A DNA stretch of 5,626 nucleotides, from assembly GCA_946055365.1 (NCBI GenBank), contig CAMGFM010000098.1:1-5626 (forward strand). The letters run 5' to 3'. Each line of letters starts with the position of its first letter. Positions within the stretch are counted from its first letter, which is position 1. Shown here in pieces: positions 1 through 5,606 of the stretch. The notes below the pieces were generated by a model. That model ran no database searches. It was not told the origin of the DNA and saw only the letters and a list, made by a program, of their open reading frames with translations. A program made the position numbers and the translations under genes. The stretch is from an uncultured Prevotella sp. Its GTDB lineage: Bacteria > Bacteroidota > Bacteroidia > Bacteroidales > Bacteroidaceae.

Positions 1-34
1 TTATTTCAGTTAGTTACTTTCATTATATAGAGGT

Positions 35-52
35 GTGCCATAAGATTGGCAC
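35..52. terminator. Possible hairpin terminator (weak)
   Basis: GTGCCA (35-40) and TGGCAC (47-52) are perfect complements around a 6-nt loop. On the plus strand the stem is followed by T-rich sequence (GTTTCC, then TTTCG and TTTTT up to about position 71), so it could end a plus-strand transcript entering from the left edge; one plus frame stops at 28-30 just before it. The stem is short and the T-run does not start immediately. The arms share the GTGCCA core with the repeat array next to it, so it may instead be a stray member of that repeat family. Confidence 0.3.
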
Positions 53-86
53 TACCGTTTCCTTTCGTTTTTCACATGTGTCGCCT

Positions 87-193
87 GCACTTGGCAAGTG
101 CCACTTTGAGACATTGAAGTGGCTCTTTCCGACATTCAAAGTGCCACTTTAGGGGTGTTAAAGTGCCGCTTTCTTAAATGTAGTGTGACGCTT
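87..193. repeat. Tandem array of about five 21-22 bp palindromic units
   Basis: Cores of 12 bp begin at 96, 117, 139, 161 and, degenerately, 182, giving a period of 21, 22, 22 and 21 bp. Cores read AAGTGCCACTTT, AAGTGGCTCTTT, AAGTGCCACTTT, AAGTGCCGCTTT, then a diverged copy. Each core is a near-palindrome (AAGTG/CACTT). Copy 2 carries the inverted centre GGC and can pair with copy 1 or copy 3 at 10 of 11 positions. The 9-10 nt between cores are variable, although the first two share GACATT. A 15-bp odd palindrome (arms GCACTTG and CAAGTGC, 87-93 and 95-101) overlaps the first copy. It lies downstream of the fusion gene. Function unknown; candidates are transcript-end folding, protein binding, or a neutral repeat family. 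Confidence 0.85.
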
Positions 194-284
194 ATGCGCC
201 ATGCGTCATTATCGCCTCTGCGTGAAAGCAGTGTTTGCCATTGCTGCACCTACCATTACACATGTCCATGACAGCGTCGCCACC

Positions 285-316
285 ACTTGCACGTGACGGT
301 CACCACACGTGCAAGT
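285..316 (-). other. 11-bp inverted repeat overlapping the citC-citG stop codon
   Basis: ACTTGCACGTG (285-295) and CACGTGCAAGT (306-316) are perfect reverse complements with a 10-nt loop. The stop codon of the fusion gene occupies 316-318, so the stem begins at the very end of the reading frame. On the operon mRNA no U-run follows the stem (the next bases read GGTGGCGACG), so it is not a classical intrinsic terminator. It could protect the mRNA 3' end or assist a factor-dependent terminator; both are inferences. Confidence 0.6.
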
Positions 317-2097
317 CACCTTGTGAGCGAGTCGGCATACACCGTGAGCGCAAGCATGTCGGCACTGCCTCCAGGCGAGATGCCCCGTCTCACAAAATCA
401 GCGTTCATTTCTTCAAGCCCTCTCACAGAGAAATTTTCAAGCAATGCGCTCGCCTCTCCTTTCACGCCCTCCATGGCCTCCACTCCTGCCCTATAAGCTA
501 TGTTGGTGTCGTCAAGAACCGACATTATAAGCAGCAATGTGCGCTGCATGGGGTGGCTGTCGGCGCATCGTCTGTAATAAGGCAGCCACTCCGCAAAGAG
601 CCTTGCATAGCCCGAGCGTGCCATCTCCACCGCTCCCGAGAGCCTGCCGCCTCCGTCACGTTGCCTCACCTCATGCCCGTGAGTGTCTCGGGCATGGGCG
701 AAGTGTGCCGCCAGCCGGCTCACGCCCTCCTGCAAACACGCGGCGTCCAACATGCCGCTGCCCGTCACAGACTTTCTGTCTGCAATAAGGCTCTCGCCCC
801 TCGTCGCGAGGGCGTGTGCGGCCGCCACCGTCATGAGTCCCATGCAAAAGAGTGCGCCCTTGTGGGTGTTCACGCCGTGCGTGGCCTCTAGCATGGCCTT
901 TTCGGCTTCAATGCCTATGGCCCTGACAGCCTCGACATCGTCAGTCCCGACAGCCATGCCTATCCTTGCGAGACGCTCAAAATAAGGTTGCAGCGTCATG
1001 ACGCTCCTCGCCATCAAGGCGTGGTCCATATCGCTGTGCGCCCCAGAGTCATGACAGTCCACGAGTCCCGGCTTGGGCGTTGCGTCAAGCTCCATTCTCA
1101 GGGCGCGTGTCACGAGGTGTGACAGCAGACAGGGCCATGTGCCTCTCGGTGTCATCATCGCGGCCTCGCTCATGCGGCCATTGGCAACAGCCGCCCTCAC
1201 CTTGCTCGCGCTCACCGCCTCGCCCTGCATCTCCAGCCGCCTTATCTCCCTGACCTCGGGAAGCATCCGCGCCATCAGCTCATTGTATCGCCGTGTCAAC
1301 GGGTCACCATCCTCGCTGCCCACATATCTCACTGTCACACCGAGAGCCTTGGCTATGTGCCGTCTGAAGAGGTCAAGGTCGAGTGTCATCTGCGTGTCAG
1401 AGGCATCGTCAAGACGCTTGAGGAAGTAGGTGGGAAAGGTAGTGCCGCTCACGGCATAGTCGCTGCCCTCGCACACAGTCACGTTGGGCAATCCCTCACA
1501 CCCCTCTCTTATCATGCGCAGACGCTCGTCATAAGCATACTGCGACCTGTCTTCCCTCACGGCTATCACATACAGCCAGTCGGCATCGGCAGCCGCCTGC
1601 TCCACAAGGTATCTGTGTCCCAGCGTAAAGGGGTTGGCGTTCATCACCACTGCCCCTACCCTTGCGCCGTCGTGCAGGCTGTGGCGCATGGTCTTGAGAT
1701 ATTCGAGATAGCGCGACAGCCCTCCGATGCCCGTCTCCATGAGTATGGCCTCGGGCGACTCGGCCAGCAGCCTGAACGACAGACTGCTGAATATGCCCAG
1801 GTTGCGCGGCTTGGTGAACACCCTCACTATGTGATGTCCCCACCCACTCGCCACGGTCAGGAGATGTGACACTATGGTGTTGCACAAATGCTCTCCACCA
1901 GCCGCCTCCGCCACTGCCACACACTTGATGATGTTGCCCGAGAGTCCTCCTCCTGCAAGTATGCGCTCATCATCATCGCCATCGGTCACCACGGCATAAT
2001 AGTCCATGTGGTCATATCTCAGCTGTCGCTCTGCCAGAAACCTCTCTATCCTCTTTCTATGTGCAGGCAGATGCGGAAACAGTTGGCTTATTGTCAT
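316..2097 (-). CDS. citC-citG (fusion): Fused citrate lyase ligase (CitC) and triphosphoribosyl-dephospho-CoA synthase (CitG)
   Basis: A 593-residue bifunctional maturation enzyme. Residues 1 to about 318 match CitC (EC 6.2.1.22), which acetylates the citrate lyase prosthetic thiol with acetate and ATP: a GNAT-like N-terminal part containing LSGNIIKCVAV (52-62), then a nucleotidyltransferase domain with NPFTLGHRYL (155-164, an HxGH-type site in which CitC usually has TNGH) and VSASKVR (295-301). Residues about 319-593 match CitG (EC 2.4.2.52), which makes 2'-(5''-triphosphoribosyl)-3'-dephospho-CoA from ATP and dephospho-CoA: TPKPGLVD (340-347), GAH.DM (352-357), GVNTHKGALF (408-417), DDTN (529-532) and SPGGSADML (574-582). 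The frame is continuous, with no stop or frameshift at the junction. The start ATG at 2097 fits the CitC N-terminus. It is the last operon gene, 123 nt after citX. Both halves keep their signature motifs, so both activities are likely. Assignment is sure; catalytic competence is inferred. Confidence 0.96.
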   Translation of the reverse strand: MTISQLFPHLPAHRKRIERFLAERQLRYDHMDYYAVVTDGDDDERILAGGGLSGNIIKCVAVAEAAGGEHLCNTIVSHLLTVASGWGHHIVRVFTKPRNLGIFSSLSFRLLAESPEAILMETGIGGLSRYLEYLKTMRHSLHDGARVGAVVMNANPFTLGHRYLVEQAAADADWLYVIAVREDRSQYAYDERLRMIREGCEGLPNVTVCEGSDYAVSGTTFPTYFLKRLDDASDTQMTLDLDLFRRHIAKALGVTVRYVGSEDGDPLTRRYNELMARMLPEVREIRRLEMQGEAVSASKVRAAVANGRMSEAAMMTPRGTWPCLLSHLVTRALRMELDATPKPGLVDCHDSGAHSDMDHALMARSVMTLQPYFERLARIGMAVGTDDVEAVRAIGIEAEKAMLEATHGVNTHKGALFCMGLMTVAAAHALATRGESLIADRKSVTGSGMLDAACLQEGVSRLAAHFAHARDTHGHEVRQRDGGGRLSGAVEMARSGYARLFAEWLPYYRRCADSHPMQRTLLLIMSVLDDTNIAYRAGVEAMEGVKGEASALLENFSVRGLEEMNADFVRRGISPGGSADMLALTVYADSLTR

Positions 2098-2220
2098 TGC
2101 ACTTGTCTTTTGTCTTATTTATAGGTGGCACTTACATAAGGCTCACCTTAATCATGTTAATGTTTGTTGACTGACATTCTCTGGCAACTGACATGACTGT
2201 GCATTACAGACAAGGCACAG
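2098..2220 (-). promoter_or_regulatory. citX to citC-citG intergenic region, possible internal control
   Basis: This 123-nt gap interrupts an otherwise compact gene cluster. On the operon strand it starts with the hairpin that overlaps the citX stop, then carries two copies of ATGTCAGT (plus-strand 2187-2194 and 2170-2177, 17 nt apart), then the 9-mer AAGTGCCAC (2125-2133) also found in the array at 96-150, and an AT-rich CCTATAAATAAGAC stretch about 20-30 nt before the ATG. I found no convincing Bacteroidetes-type TAnnTTTG element and no Shine-Dalgarno sequence. An internal promoter or operator is possible but not demonstrated. Confidence 0.3.
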
Positions 2221-2223
2221 TCA
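2194..2223 (-). other. 9-bp inverted repeat containing the citX stop codon
   Basis: TGACTGTGC (2194-2202) and GCACAGTCA (2215-2223) are perfect reverse complements around a 12-nt loop. The stop codon of citX is 2221-2223, so on the mRNA the TGA itself is the first three bases of the stem. No U-run follows (next bases TGTCAGTTGCC). It resembles the stem at the fusion-gene stop and may tune read-through to the maturation gene or shield mRNA ends; this is inference. Confidence 0.6.
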
Positions 2224-2763
2224 GCCACGGCCATTGTCATCACTGCCCGTCGCGTCATGCCCGTCGCGCCTCCATCCTGCCACCATCTGCTCTATTCTCT
2301 GCCATATCTCCTGCTGCGAGTGTTGCCTTGTGCGCATGCAATAGCGTGCATCCATGTGGCACAGCAGACACCTGCGTGCCGACCTGCCAGCCCTGTCGCG
2401 TGAGACAGGCACACCCTCAGCGTCTATAACGTCTATGTCAAAGAGCCGTCCGAGCGGATGCGTGTCCTCAATGTCGCACGTCATCCGCTTGACCTGCATC
2501 AGCGGCATGTCCACAGTGAGAAAAGCCTCGTAGCCAGTGTCCAGATCGCGCTCCACCATGGCATCAGCCTCCTTGGCAAATGCCACCTTCAGGGCCTCCA
2601 CGGCAGCGTGAGCCACGGTGAGCGACACTTCATTGCGCTTGACGCTGCCCGGCATAACCACAGTCATGCACACCAGCGTCTTGTCGGGGTTGTCTGCCAA
2701 CATCCTCATCTGCATTTCATGGCGCGCGTCGCGGCTCGCCAGCAGCCTGTCAAGCGTTATCAT
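2221..2763 (-). CDS. citX: Apo-citrate lyase phosphoribosyl-dephospho-CoA transferase CitX
   Basis: 180 residues, about the usual CitX length. CitX (EC 2.7.7.61) moves the phosphoribosyl-dephospho-CoA moiety from the CitG product onto the acceptor serine of the CitD acyl carrier, releasing pyrophosphate, in the cytoplasm. Visible family signatures are LLASRDAR near the N-terminus (7-14), TVVMPG (34-39), the hallmark HPLGRLFDIDV (102-112) and RRCLLC (130-135). The start ATG lies 9 nt after the citF stop, and the N-terminus LDRLLASRDAR aligns with known CitX starts from about residue 4, so no alternative start is needed. The C-terminal tail after about 165 is polar and glycine-rich and probably not conserved. 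Here CitX is a free-standing protein; in some bacteria it is fused to CitG, which is instead fused to CitC in this window. Assignment is firm. Confidence 0.96.
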   Translation of the reverse strand: MITLDRLLASRDARHEMQMRMLADNPDKTLVCMTVVMPGSVKRNEVSLTVAHAAVEALKVAFAKEADAMVERDLDTGYEAFLTVDMPLMQVKRMTCDIEDTHPLGRLFDIDVIDAEGVPVSRDRAGRSARRCLLCHMDARYCMRTRQHSQQEIWQRIEQMVAGWRRDGHDATGSDDNGRG

Positions 2764-2772
2764 GTTCTCTCT
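2764..2772 (-). promoter_or_regulatory. citX: Purine-rich citX ribosome binding stretch
   Basis: The whole 9-nt spacer between the citF stop (TAG) and the citX ATG reads AGAGAGAAC on the mRNA. It is the clearest Shine-Dalgarno-like sequence in the operon, though it lacks the GGAGG core. The short spacing suggests ribosomes finishing citF re-initiate on citX. Confidence 0.4.
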
Positions 2773-4335
2773 CTAAGCCTTTGCCTTATTGTCCGTGCCT
2801 GAGTCTGCGATGTTTCTTATGACATCCATCACCGAGCCGTTGCGGTTAAGCACCACGCCCACCACCTTGTCGCCAAACGGCAGTGGCGCAGGCTTGCCAA
2901 TGATGCTCAGAGCCTTGTCGCGGAGGCTCTCGAGAGTCACGAGCTTCAGCCCCGCGGCCTTGAGACGCTCAGCCACTTCAGGGCGTGAGGGGTTGACAGC
3001 TATGCCATGTTCAGTCACCACCACATCCACGGTGCTGCCCGGGGTGACGAGAGTGGTCACCTCGTCAACGACGCACGGTATTCTGCCCCTCAGCAACGGG
3101 CATACTATCACAGACAAAGCAGAGTCTTCCGCCGTGTCGGGATGTCCTCCGATGGCACCTCTGATGATGCCGTCGCTGCCCACAAGCACGTTGACGTTGA
3201 AATTCACGTCCACCTCAAGCGCGGAGAGTATCACTATGTCCAGATAGTGAGTGGCAGAGCCTTTCTCCATGGCACTGGCATACTCATAGGCGGCCACCTC
3301 CTTGTGCATACGGTCGTTTTTCATCGACTCCGCAGCCACCTTGTCAAACGACTGCACGTCTATGAGCCTCTCTATAAGCCCCTCTTCGTGCATCTTGACC
3401 ATGTGTGCGGTGATGCCGCCCAAGGCAAACTTGGCCTTGATGCCCCTCTCTATCATGCTCTCCCTGATGTATTTCACCACGGCGAGCGACGCTCCGCCCG
3501 AGCCAGTCTGCATGGAGAAGCCGTCATTGAAATATCCACTGTTGATAACCACCTTTGCGGCCTGCTTGGCGAGCAGTATGTCGCGTGGGTTCTTGGTGTC
3601 GCGTATTGCCCCGGAGGCTATCTTTGAGCTGTCGCCCACGGAGTCTACCTCCACAACATAGTCCACATCATGCTCAGAAATGGAGTTTGGCGTGTTGGGA
3701 TAGTCCACGAGGTCGTCGGTCAGCACCACCACCTTGTCGGCATAGCGCGCGTCGGGCAGTGCATAGCCCAGCGAGCCGCAGATGCTCTTAGCATTGGCAG
3801 AGCGGCTGTAGCCACAGGCGTTGCCGAGAGGGTCACATGACGATGCACCGAGGAACGCCACGTCGATGTGCAGCTCACCCGAAGCAATAGCACTGCCGCG
3901 TGCGCCGTGCGATCTGAACACTACGGGCTTTTCCATAAGCCCTCGGCTTATCTCGTCGGCCAGCTCTCCTCTCAGTCCCGACGTTGAAATCTGCGTGATG
4001 ACACCGTTTTTGATATGCTCAATGAGCGGTCTGTGTACGTCCTGCAGGCTTGAGGCCGCCACATGCAGGTCTTTGAAGCCCATCTCTGCGAGCTTGTCAA
4101 TCACCATATTGACCACCTTGTCGCCACCTCTGAAGTGGTGGTGAAAGGACACCGTCATGCCGTCCTTGAGACCAGTCTTTCTGATGGCCTCCTCGAGCGT
4201 CACGAGCTTGTCGCTGTGTTTCTGATATTGCAGTCTTGGCATTGTCTCCTTGGCTTTTGTGCCTTCATACACCTCCATGCCCATTCCTGCCGCTGCCTGC
4301 TCCACGAGGGCGCGTCTTTCTTTCATGCTGCTCAT
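2773..4335 (-). CDS. citF: Citrate lyase alpha subunit CitF (citrate:acetyl-ACP transferase)
   Basis: 520 residues, within the usual range of about 505-520. CitF (EC 2.8.3.10) swaps the acetyl group on the CitD prosthetic thiol for citrate, forming citryl-ACP for CitE, in the cytoplasmic lyase complex. It belongs to the CoA-transferase-like fold. Conserved stretches follow Klebsiella CitF almost throughout: GMTVSFHHHFRGGDKVVN (59-76), PLIEHIKNGV (103-112), TSGLRGEL (118-125), SHGARG (142-147), IDVAFLG (157-163), CGSLGYA (186-192), QTGSGGASLAV (276-286), FALGGITAHMV (303-313), SALEVDVNFNVNV (371-383), RGRIPCVV (416-423) and TEHGIAVNPSRP (441-452). The ATG overlaps the citE stop as ATGA, pointing to translational coupling; a second ATG three codons in is a possible alternative. 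citX follows after 9 nt. No missing block or frame disruption is visible. Confidence 0.98.
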   Translation of the reverse strand: MSSMKERRALVEQAAAGMGMEVYEGTKAKETMPRLQYQKHSDKLVTLEEAIRKTGLKDGMTVSFHHHFRGGDKVVNMVIDKLAEMGFKDLHVAASSLQDVHRPLIEHIKNGVITQISTSGLRGELADEISRGLMEKPVVFRSHGARGSAIASGELHIDVAFLGASSCDPLGNACGYSRSANAKSICGSLGYALPDARYADKVVVLTDDLVDYPNTPNSISEHDVDYVVEVDSVGDSSKIASGAIRDTKNPRDILLAKQAAKVVINSGYFNDGFSMQTGSGGASLAVVKYIRESMIERGIKAKFALGGITAHMVKMHEEGLIERLIDVQSFDKVAAESMKNDRMHKEVAAYEYASAMEKGSATHYLDIVILSALEVDVNFNVNVLVGSDGIIRGAIGGHPDTAEDSALSVIVCPLLRGRIPCVVDEVTTLVTPGSTVDVVVTEHGIAVNPSRPEVAERLKAAGLKLVTLESLRDKALSIIGKPAPLPFGDKVVGVVLNRNGSVMDVIRNIADSGTDNKAKA

Positions 4336-5222
4336 GCTATGTCCTCCTTGCTTATTACGCCCGACGCTATTGCCAGGTCTATTGTCCTTTGTGCGCGTAT
4401 CACTACTGGTCTGTCCACCATCTTGCCGTTGACAGCTATGACTCCCGAGCCTCGTTTCTCGGCCTCCTTTATGGCCGCTATGACGGCGAGAGCCTTGTCT
4501 ATGGCTTTCTGTGAGGGAGTGAACACCTCGTTGACTATCTCTATCTGTCTCGGGTTGATGATTGACTTGCCGTCAAAGCCGAGCTGGTGTATGAGTTCCA
4601 CCTCTTTTCTGAATGTCTCCATGTCGTTGAGGTTGGAATAGACGGTGTCAAGCGCGTCAATGCCCGCTGCCCTTGCAGCCACCACTATCGTCTGCCTTGC
4701 CAGGAGCAGCTCCATGCCCTCTGGCGAGCGTTGTGTCTTGAGGTTGGCGCAATAGTCCTCCGCGCCAAGGGCTATGCCCATCATGCGCTTTGAGGCTGTC
4801 GCTATGGAGTAGGCGTTCACTATGCCGAGGGTGCTTTCTATGGCGGCCATGATCTTGGTCCTGCCGAGGCATCCTATCTCCTTTTCCACACGCTCTATCT
4901 CCCTTTCCACCTCCACGACTTCCTCTGCGGTCTCGGTCTTGGGCATACGTATCACGTCCACGCCTGCCTTCACCACGGCCTCGATGTCTTTCTTGCCGTA
5001 GGGAGTGTTGAGCGGATTGATGCGCACCACCATCTCCGTGTCGCCATAGTCAATGGACTTGAGCGCATTGTACACGAGGAGCCTTGCGGTGTCCTTTTCG
5101 GCCATCGTGACAGAGTCCTCGAGGTCGAGCATTATGGAGTCTGGTCCATAAATATATGCGTCCTGCATCATGCCAGGGTTGTTGCCCGGCACAAACATCA
5201 TGGTTCTTCTTAATCTTTGCAT
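4332..5222 (-). CDS. citE: Citrate lyase beta subunit CitE (citryl-ACP lyase)
   Basis: 296 residues, normal for CitE. It cleaves (3S)-citryl-ACP to oxaloacetate and acetyl-ACP (EC 4.1.3.34) using Mg2+. It is a TIM-barrel protein of the HpcH/HpaI-like CitE family. Motifs: RRTMMFVPGNNPGMM (5-19), DSIMLDLEDSV (28-38), VVRINPLNTPYG (65-76) with Arg67, VIRMPKT (90-96), MAAIEST (125-131) with presumed Mg ligand Glu129, GIALGAEDY (149-157) with presumed ligand Asp156, and GFDGKSIINPRQI (215-227). Start choice: the frame extends upstream to a GTG at 5306, but the extra 28 residues are lysine- and asparagine-rich and unlike any CitE, whereas the family begins at M-x-R-L-R-R-T-M-M-F; the ATG at 5222 therefore fits. 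The stop overlaps the citF start by 4 nt. No clear Shine-Dalgarno precedes the ATG. Confidence 0.96.
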   Translation of the reverse strand: MQRLRRTMMFVPGNNPGMMQDAYIYGPDSIMLDLEDSVTMAEKDTARLLVYNALKSIDYGDTEMVVRINPLNTPYGKKDIEAVVKAGVDVIRMPKTETAEEVVEVEREIERVEKEIGCLGRTKIMAAIESTLGIVNAYSIATASKRMMGIALGAEDYCANLKTQRSPEGMELLLARQTIVVAARAAGIDALDTVYSNLNDMETFRKEVELIHQLGFDGKSIINPRQIEIVNEVFTPSQKAIDKALAVIAAIKEAEKRGSGVIAVNGKMVDRPVVIRAQRTIDLAIASGVISKEDIA

Positions 5223-5324
5223 AGACTGTTTGTTCTTTAGGTCATTTGTCCTGTTGACAGTATTCTTTGGTTTTTCTTCTTGATCAGTGCATAAAGCCAA
5301 CGTCACGCGGGTGTGTCACCCGGC
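5223..5324 (-). promoter_or_regulatory. citD to citE intergenic leader, A-rich
   Basis: With the citE start placed at 5222, 102 nt separate it from citD. On the operon strand the gap begins with a short GC-rich hairpin right after the citD stop, then becomes strikingly A-rich (CAAGAAGAAAAACCAAAGAA and AAAGAACAAACAGTCT before the ATG). An A-rich unstructured leader without a Shine-Dalgarno is typical of Bacteroidetes translation starts. I see no clear promoter. The hairpin plus open leader could set a different translation rate for citE than for citD. Confidence 0.4.
5308..5322 (-). other. Short GC-rich hairpin just after the citD stop codon
   Basis: CGGGTG and CACCCG (6 bp, plus-strand 5308-5313 and 5317-5322) flank a 3-nt loop. 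On the mRNA the stem starts two bases after the citD TGA (5325-5327). The tight loop and GC content should make it stable despite its size. No U-run follows. Possible role as an mRNA processing or stabilising element separating citD from citEF; inferred. Confidence 0.45.
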
Positions 5325-5606
5325 TCAATCGGCCCACACGTCCTTGCCGGTGGCTCTCACCGCGGCGGCGGTGACCCTTGCCCTTATCGTGCAGTCGAGC
5401 GCACCCTTGTCAGTGGCTGTCACCTCAGCCTGTGTCACGCCGAGACCCTCAAGAGTCTCCGTTATCACTCTCTTTATCTGGTCGCCAAACTGATAGGCCA
5501 CCGAACTCTCGAGCTGCACGTGCAGCCCTTCACTTTCTGCCGGGGCTATCCGTATCATTATGTCACCTGACTCCATTGTGCCGGCGATAGCTGTCTTTAG
5601 CTCCAT
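5325..5606 (-). CDS. citD: Citrate lyase gamma subunit CitD (acyl carrier protein)
   Basis: 93 residues, close to the usual 95-100. CitD is the small acyl carrier of citrate lyase and bears the 2'-(5''-phosphoribosyl)-3'-dephospho-CoA group through a serine phosphodiester. The N-terminal motif AGTMESGDIMIRIAP (8-22) matches the family; the acceptor serine is Ser13, corresponding to Ser14 of Klebsiella CitD. Further signatures are QFGDQIKRVITETL (39-52) and DKGALDCTIRARVTAA (66-81). The ATG at 5606 gives the correct spacing to the serine. It is the first operon gene in the window, and citC, which often precedes citD, is not there; only 20 nt upstream are visible, with no Shine-Dalgarno. It is followed by a hairpin and a 102-nt gap before citE. 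Confidence 0.97.
   Translation of the reverse strand: MELKTAIAGTMESGDIMIRIAPAESEGLHVQLESSVAYQFGDQIKRVITETLEGLGVTQAEVTATDKGALDCTIRARVTAAAVRATGKDVWAD

Larger units (their letters stand above)
1..284. other. Non-coding region downstream of the citrate lyase operon
   Basis: This is the 3' flank of the operon. I see no credible gene on either strand. It holds a 6-bp inverted repeat at 35-40/47-52 followed by T-rich sequence, the tandem repeat array at about 87-193, a 6-bp inverted repeat TGACGC/GCGTCA at 187-192/203-208, and a weak stem at 227-233/239-245. A plus-strand frame open from the left edge ends with TAG at 28-30, and another stays open to TAG at 150-152, but neither shows recognisable protein sequence. 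The left half is visibly more AT-rich than the genes. It most likely serves as transcript-end and intergenic repeat sequence. Confidence 0.7.

Noticed and set aside
3..152. Plus-strand frame open from the left edge to TAG at 150-152
   Set aside because: Its second half is only a translation of the tandem repeat array, and the first half has no recognisable protein signature.
87..193. CRISPR array
   Set aside because: Units are only 21-22 bp in total, spacers are 9-10 nt, and repeats are imperfect palindromes; no cas gene is present.
187..208. TGACGC/GCGTCA inverted repeat as a terminator or operator
   Set aside because: Arms are only 6 bp with an 11-nt loop and no T-tract on either side; it could be chance.
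285..316. Classical Rho-independent terminator after the fusion gene
   Set aside because: The stem is strong but the operon strand has no U-run after it, so I list it as an inverted repeat only.
235..891. Long plus-strand open frame (218 codons) antisense to the CitG domain
   Set aside because: It lies over a strongly recognised minus-strand gene in GC-rich sequence, has a His/Arg/Ala-rich composition typical of an antisense frame, and shows no known domain.
1529..1924. Second minus-strand open frame inside the CitC part
   Set aside because: It is an out-of-frame shadow within the conserved CitC coding sequence with low-complexity Arg/Gly/Ser composition.
3007..3627. Plus-strand open frame (206 codons) antisense to citF
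   Set aside because: The minus strand encodes a full-length CitF with conserved motifs throughout; the antisense product resembles no family.
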